The notes under the pieces are model-generated. The model saw nothing but the letters and a program-made list of their open reading frames with translations, made no database searches and was not told the origin of the DNA. Positions 60,308-64,000 of a stretch of 64,000 bases of DNA are shown piece after piece. The stretch's first letter is position 1. Every line of letters begins with the position of its first letter. This stretch comes from Inquilinus limosus MP06 (GTDB lineage Bacteria; Pseudomonadota; Alphaproteobacteria; DSM-16000; Inquilinaceae). Both the position numbers and the translations under genes were made by a program. The DNA is taken from the NCBI RefSeq assembly GCF_000767795.1, contig NZ_JANX01000001.1, positions 1 to 64,000 of the forward strand, given 5' to 3'.

Positions 60308-60686
60308 ATCGGGCATCCTTATAGGGCCACTGCTTGATCTCGACCACATAGGTCGCCGGCATGGGGCTGGCGATCGACAGAGACCCGCCCTCGACGACGT
60401 GCTCGACGTCGTCAACGATGACCCTGCAAGGGTCCGGAAGACCAACCAGCGTTGCCTCGTCGACACCGTCCGCAGCGATCTCCATCTTGTCAAAGATCGG
60501 CAGAACCGGGCGGTTGGCGATCTGTCCCTCCACCATGTAGTGGTCTCGGTATGACAGCCTGGAGGACACAGCGACGGAGATCCCGCCCGGGTAGCCACCA
60601 GCTTGCAGAGGCACGTCCTCCTCCCGACACTGGCCGACGATAAGGATCCGTCCAGTCGCGCTATCGTAAACGGCGTAGTCGATCAT
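60288..60686 (-). CDS. Small tail-module protein of unknown function
   Basis: Encodes 132 residues (MIDYAVYDSATGRILIVGQC...). Beta-rich, resembling the short proteins found between the tail hub and fibre genes. Its ATG overlaps the stop of the tail hub gene (ATGA). No firm family match. Confidence 0.7.
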   Translation of the reverse strand: MIDYAVYDSATGRILIVGQCREEDVPLQAGGYPGGISVAVSSRLSYRDHYMVEGQIANRPVLPIFDKMEIAADGVDEATLVGLPDPCRVIVDDVEHVVEGGSLSIASPMPATYVVEIKQWPYKDARYEIVAH

Positions 60687-63600
60687 CGCTTCAGCTCGAT
60701 CAATGAGAGGATGATATTGCTCATATCGACTTTATCTCCCGCCGCATCCGAGCAGGCCTGCAGGGTATAGGTGTGAGCGCCGGCGGGAGCACCCGTGTCG
60801 ATAATACTCATGGACTGAGTCAACCACTTATCCAGGTACTGGATGTATGTGAACACCTTTAGCAAACTGCCGTCTCTCAACAACCGGTAGTGACCCTGGT
60901 TGTCGCCAGCCGTTTTTCCCAAGAACGAGACGTTGAACATCGTCCTTCCAGCAGCGAACGCCGTTACAGAAATCGAACCGATGTTAGTCCATCTCCAAGT
61001 GCTCGGATCATTCTCATTGTATCCGGAAATACCCTCGTCTTTGGCTGGAATATCTACAACGTCGGCCGGCTGGGCCGCAGTTATGCTCGAGATCGCTCCG
61101 TCCTTGATTTTCAGAGTGTCCACCGACAGGTTCTTGATCCAGACGTCGGCGTCCATCTTGATGTCGCCACTCTCGATCGTGAACGGAGCTCGTCCGAGGG
61201 ACCCGTCCCAAATCAGGAAGTTGTTGGCGCTGACAATGAACGAGGACTCCACCGTCCCGCCTGTATAGTCGCTGACGAGTTGGAATCCCGACATCACCCC
61301 ATTGTTGTCGATCTTGACGACATACTGGCCGCTTACACCGTCGATGATCGTCTGCTGGGTCTGGATCTTGGTCTCCGCATCGCCGACCCGAACGTCCATG
61401 GTACTGATCTGGGTGGCCATGGCGCTGTCAGCAGTTGCTCGAGCGGTCGCCTCGTTCTGAATGGCAGCTGCGTTGTCGCCGACCTGAACCGCGATCGTGT
61501 CGATGGATTGAGCTAGAGCCTCATCCTCGGTGACCCGGATGTTCCGCTCTTCGATGATCGCCGCACGGGCGTTGCCGGTCTCCTTGTAGAGAGCGAACTG
61601 GGCATTCGCCAGCGCATTGGCCAGCCACTCGTTGCGCTCCTCACCGAAACCGATCTTGTCCAGCAAGCTCGGGATTGGTTCGAAGCCCTCGAGATAAGAC
61701 CGAACGGTCATCTGGGGCGAGACCAAGAAGTCGTTCGGGTTGTAGGTGTCGAACGAGGCTACGCGGATGTACCAGAACTCCGGCCGATGATGTTCGTAGG
61801 CCGTGTTCGGTCCTTGGTAGACCAGTGTCTCGTCGCTGATCGTGAAGTTCTCTTCGGTGGACGCCCACACCTTCGTTCCGCCGAAGTCCCGGATCGACGG
61901 CCTGTCGTAGTTGATCCGAAACCCTTCGAACGTCTGCTCGACTTTCAGTTGGAAGGGGATGTGTGGCGGGGGATTCGACGCGGTGGTCTGAACTTCGATC
62001 GAGCGGTTCCCCCACGGATCACAGACGGTGACGCCGACGATGAACGAGCGCTTCTTCCCGTCCTCGTCCGACATCGAGCTTGTGTATTGCCACTCCCGAG
62101 AGGTCGTCGTGTGCGTGCTGATGACGATCTCGTTGTCGATGTCGCGGATCACCACCTCGAAGTGGTGGAACGCCGGATCGGGCTTCGGGACGTCCCAGGT
62201 GAAGAACGGCTCGGCGACGTCGAACTCGGTGTTGGTGACGCCGTTCAGAACCCGGACGTTGGTCACCGGGTCGACCTGGCGCGTGGTGTTGCCGAGCTTG
62301 AAGGTCGCGACCGCTGGCTCCGACGTGATGTTGGAGACGGTCCGGGCCCTGATGTAGAAGACATAATCGCCGAGAGGAGCGTCGACCAGCTCGGCGATCG
62401 TGGTGGTCGTCTCGGTCAGCAACTGCCGCTCCGAGCCGTTGCGGGTATAGTCGACCAGGTACTTGGTGACGAACTTGCTCGGGCTTCTATCCCAGTCGAC
62501 GGTCAAGACCATGTGACCACCGAGGTGGTCGTAGCGCTTCGAATAGGTTACGCGGGGGTTAATCGGCGGGGAGACGACGCTCACCGGCAGATCGATGATG
62601 TCGACGTCTCCTCCAACGACTGGCGGGTTATCGGCAAGCGCCCACTTCGACCGGTTGACCTCCGTGGCGAAGATCTGGATCTGGTCCGGATTGCCGTCGA
62701 GCTCCTCACGCTTGATGACGCGATAGGCCTTGGGCAGGCCATCGTGGTCGCTCTCCAGCGTGAATACGGCGTCCTCGACGTAGTCTGCCGTCGGCAGACC
62801 ACCGGCGACACTGAGGGTCGTGGTTGACCCCGGTGGCGTTGTGATGGTCCGGGTCTCGACCCGGTCATGATACTGGACCCGGATAGCATAGGTGACCCCC
62901 GCTTCAAGGAAGACGGGGTCGCGCAGCCCGATGACGGTGCCGCTCGGGGAGAGCGTCTTAATACGCCCACTGATGCCGTAGCCCATGTTGGGGTCGGCAA
63001 TGAGGATGATCTCCCACGGGTTAACGAACAGGCCGCGGCGGTTGGTCGTGAACGTCACCATCTCCGTCTCAGTAAGAGACGTGAGCATCTTGTAATAGGC
63101 TCGTCCGATCGCCTCTTCCGTGTTGGTGCAGCCCACTGCGACGAAGTCGAGCGGCACCCTCCCGTTGAGATCAATGTCGGCTTGATCGAAGATTCGGCGC
63201 CGGTCTTGAGCCCAGTTGAGTTCCGGGTTCAGGTAGACGACGGTGAGATCATTGATGCGGGAAGTGACATCCGTGTAGCTGTATTGGAAATCCCCGTCGA
63301 TCGACTCTTGCGTGAAGATGGCGACAGCCGCCTCTTCCTTATCAACGAGCAGGTGGACGACGTTGTTGTCATCCTCGACCACGGCGCCGTTGAACGATCC
63401 GGCGATATAGCGGGCGAATTCGCGCCCGTTCATCGGATCCTGGATGTAGGCGTTGAAGGTGTATCGAGGCCTCTGGTTCGGCCCGATTCGACCGTCACAC
63501 CACTGGGCCGCCTCGTAAAACACGTACTTGTCGACCGTGACTGGTTGGTAGGAGCTCCAACCCCAGCGGTCGTTGGTCAGGACGGCGTACAGAATCCAAG

Positions 63601-64000
63601 GACCGTTGTTGGTCCACGCCATCTTGAACGTGCCGTCCCAGATCCCCGAGTAGGTGCGGGCGATCGGGTCATAATTGCTCGGCACCTGCACGATCAGGCC
63701 GTCGTACACACCAGAGAAGGTGGGCAGGCTGGAGAACTGGTCCGATGCTTCGGCAACGAAATGAACCAGGGCGGTGTCCGGATAGGTCCGGGGGATTGCG
63801 TCCACCTCCTGGAAGCTCTCCCAGACCATTTCTCTGACGCGCTCGGAGGTGCTCTCCGGATCGACCTTGGTAACCCTGATCAGGTAGGGCTCGTTGATGC
63901 GCGGGACGGTGCGCCGGAACTCCTTCACATAGGCTTGGGTCGTCTTGCCGGTGATGTTGATTTCGGCGTCATCGTAGAAGTTTGCCCAGGTGGCAGCCGA
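60683..64000 (-). CDS. Tail hub / host specificity protein J-like, 5' end beyond window
   Basis: The frame is open to the right edge (reading SAATWANFYDDAEINITGKT before VKEF), so the GTG at 63928 is internal and the true start lies outside. More than 1100 residues are visible. The first 350 are phage-hub-like (WCDGRIGPNQRPRYTFNAYI; SRINDLTVVYLNPELNWAQD). Fibronectin type III modules follow (about 455-740), then a helical region (ALAQSIDTIAVQVGDNAAAI) and a small beta C-terminal domain. This is the central tip component of siphovirus tails and contacts the receptor. Confidence 0.85.
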   Translation of the reverse strand, partial: SAATWANFYDDAEINITGKTTQAYVKEFRRTVPRINEPYLIRVTKVDPESTSERVREMVWESFQEVDAIPRTYPDTALVHFVAEASDQFSSLPTFSGVYDGLIVQVPSNYDPIARTYSGIWDGTFKMAWTNNGPWILYAVLTNDRWGWSSYQPVTVDKYVFYEAAQWCDGRIGPNQRPRYTFNAYIQDPMNGREFARYIAGSFNGAVVEDDNNVVHLLVDKEEAAVAIFTQESIDGDFQYSYTDVTSRINDLTVVYLNPELNWAQDRRRIFDQADIDLNGRVPLDFVAVGCTNTEEAIGRAYYKMLTSLTETEMVTFTTNRRGLFVNPWEIILIADPNMGYGISGRIKTLSPSGTVIGLRDPVFLEAGVTYAIRVQYHDRVETRTITTPPGSTTTLSVAGGLPTADYVEDAVFTLESDHDGLPKAYRVIKREELDGNPDQIQIFATEVNRSKWALADNPPVVGGDVDIIDLPVSVVSPPINPRVTYSKRYDHLGGHMVLTVDWDRSPSKFVTKYLVDYTRNGSERQLLTETTTTIAELVDAPLGDYVFYIRARTVSNITSEPAVATFKLGNTTRQVDPVTNVRVLNGVTNTEFDVAEPFFTWDVPKPDPAFHHFEVVIRDIDNEIVISTHTTTSREWQYTSSMSDEDGKKRSFIVGVTVCDPWGNRSIEVQTTASNPPPHIPFQLKVEQTFEGFRINYDRPSIRDFGGTKVWASTEENFTISDETLVYQGPNTAYEHHRPEFWYIRVASFDTYNPNDFLVSPQMTVRSYLEGFEPIPSLLDKIGFGEERNEWLANALANAQFALYKETGNARAAIIEERNIRVTEDEALAQSIDTIAVQVGDNAAAIQNEATARATADSAMATQISTMDVRVGDAETKIQTQQTIIDGVSGQYVVKIDNNGVMSGFQLVSDYTGGTVESSFIVSANNFLIWDGSLGRAPFTIESGDIKMDADVWIKNLSVDTLKIKDGAISSITAAQPADVVDIPAKDEGISGYNENDPSTWRWTNIGSISVTAFAAGRTMFNVSFLGKTAGDNQGHYRLLRDGSLLKVFTYIQYLDKWLTQSMSIIDTGAPAGAHTYTLQACSDAAGDKVDMSNIILSLIELKR

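Noticed and set aside
60419-60433. ACCC/GGGT hairpin resembling a leader element
   Set aside because: It lies inside a coding region, has a different loop and no start codon follows on either strand.

Overview
The window is high-GC chromosomal DNA of an alphaproteobacterium (left half) joined to the left part of a large tailed prophage (right half). Features that point to an alphaproteobacterium, probably Rhodospirillales-like, are a circularly permuted two-piece tmRNA gene, an alpha-type SspB beside it, COQ9, a ThyX thymidylate synthase, a serralysin-type RTX protease and a GTG-started rpsU. The genus is not fixed by anything I can see.

Left half (1-31722). In order: the ATPase domain of an Mrp Fe-S carrier cut by the window edge; a small exported protein; a divergent pair of proteins sharing a LysM-like module (1361-5982); chromosomal thyX; a subtilase with P-domain and RTX repeats; ssrA (tmRNA) and sspB, which act together in trans-translation and ClpXP delivery of tagged proteins; coq9 and def divergent from rpsU; alanine dehydrogenase; a hydroxyacid-oxoacid transhydrogenase-like enzyme with a nucleoside hydrolase; bfd under a Fur-like site; a membrane-lipid gene pair; an orphan MalK/UgpC-type ATPase; a DUF2165-type membrane protein; an AT-rich island gene with a HEPN-like RxxxxH motif and zinc-ribbon cysteines; GNAT, glutaminase, LysR, HAD, RidA and class V aminotransferase genes; a two-domain aryl-CoA monooxygenase/reductase; a GFA-family protein; and an RTX protein. 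Palindromic repeats lie in several intergenic regions.

Right half (31723-64000). A 3' fragment of tRNA-Arg(ACG) on the minus strand marks the chromosome/prophage junction. Rightward genes form a lytic-style replication and nucleotide module: dual-HTH regulator, SNF2-like helicase, FEN-type exonuclease, DNA polymerase I split by an HNH endonuclease gene, RecU-like resolvase, DnaQ-like exonuclease, SbcD/SbcC, then MazG-like enzymes, phage ThyX, an HD hydrolase, a dNMP kinase, a B12-dependent class II ribonucleotide reductase and PhoH. Leftward genes form a lysis operon (holin-like, GH24 endolysin with membrane tail, Rz, Rz1), two accessory genes, and further right the tail module (tail hub J-like, two small tail proteins, a 1558-residue beta-helix/SGNH spike and a second receptor-binding-like protein). 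The head genes and integrase must lie beyond the right edge.

The most unusual signal is a 13-nt hairpin, NNCC-YGNGA-GGNN, in front of at least eleven prophage genes on both strands. Its stem bases covary, its 3' arm is the Shine-Dalgarno sequence, and the start codon usually follows after three bases. Where the element abuts an upstream gene, its loop carries that gene's TGA stop. This looks like a phage-wide translational element that I do not recognise.
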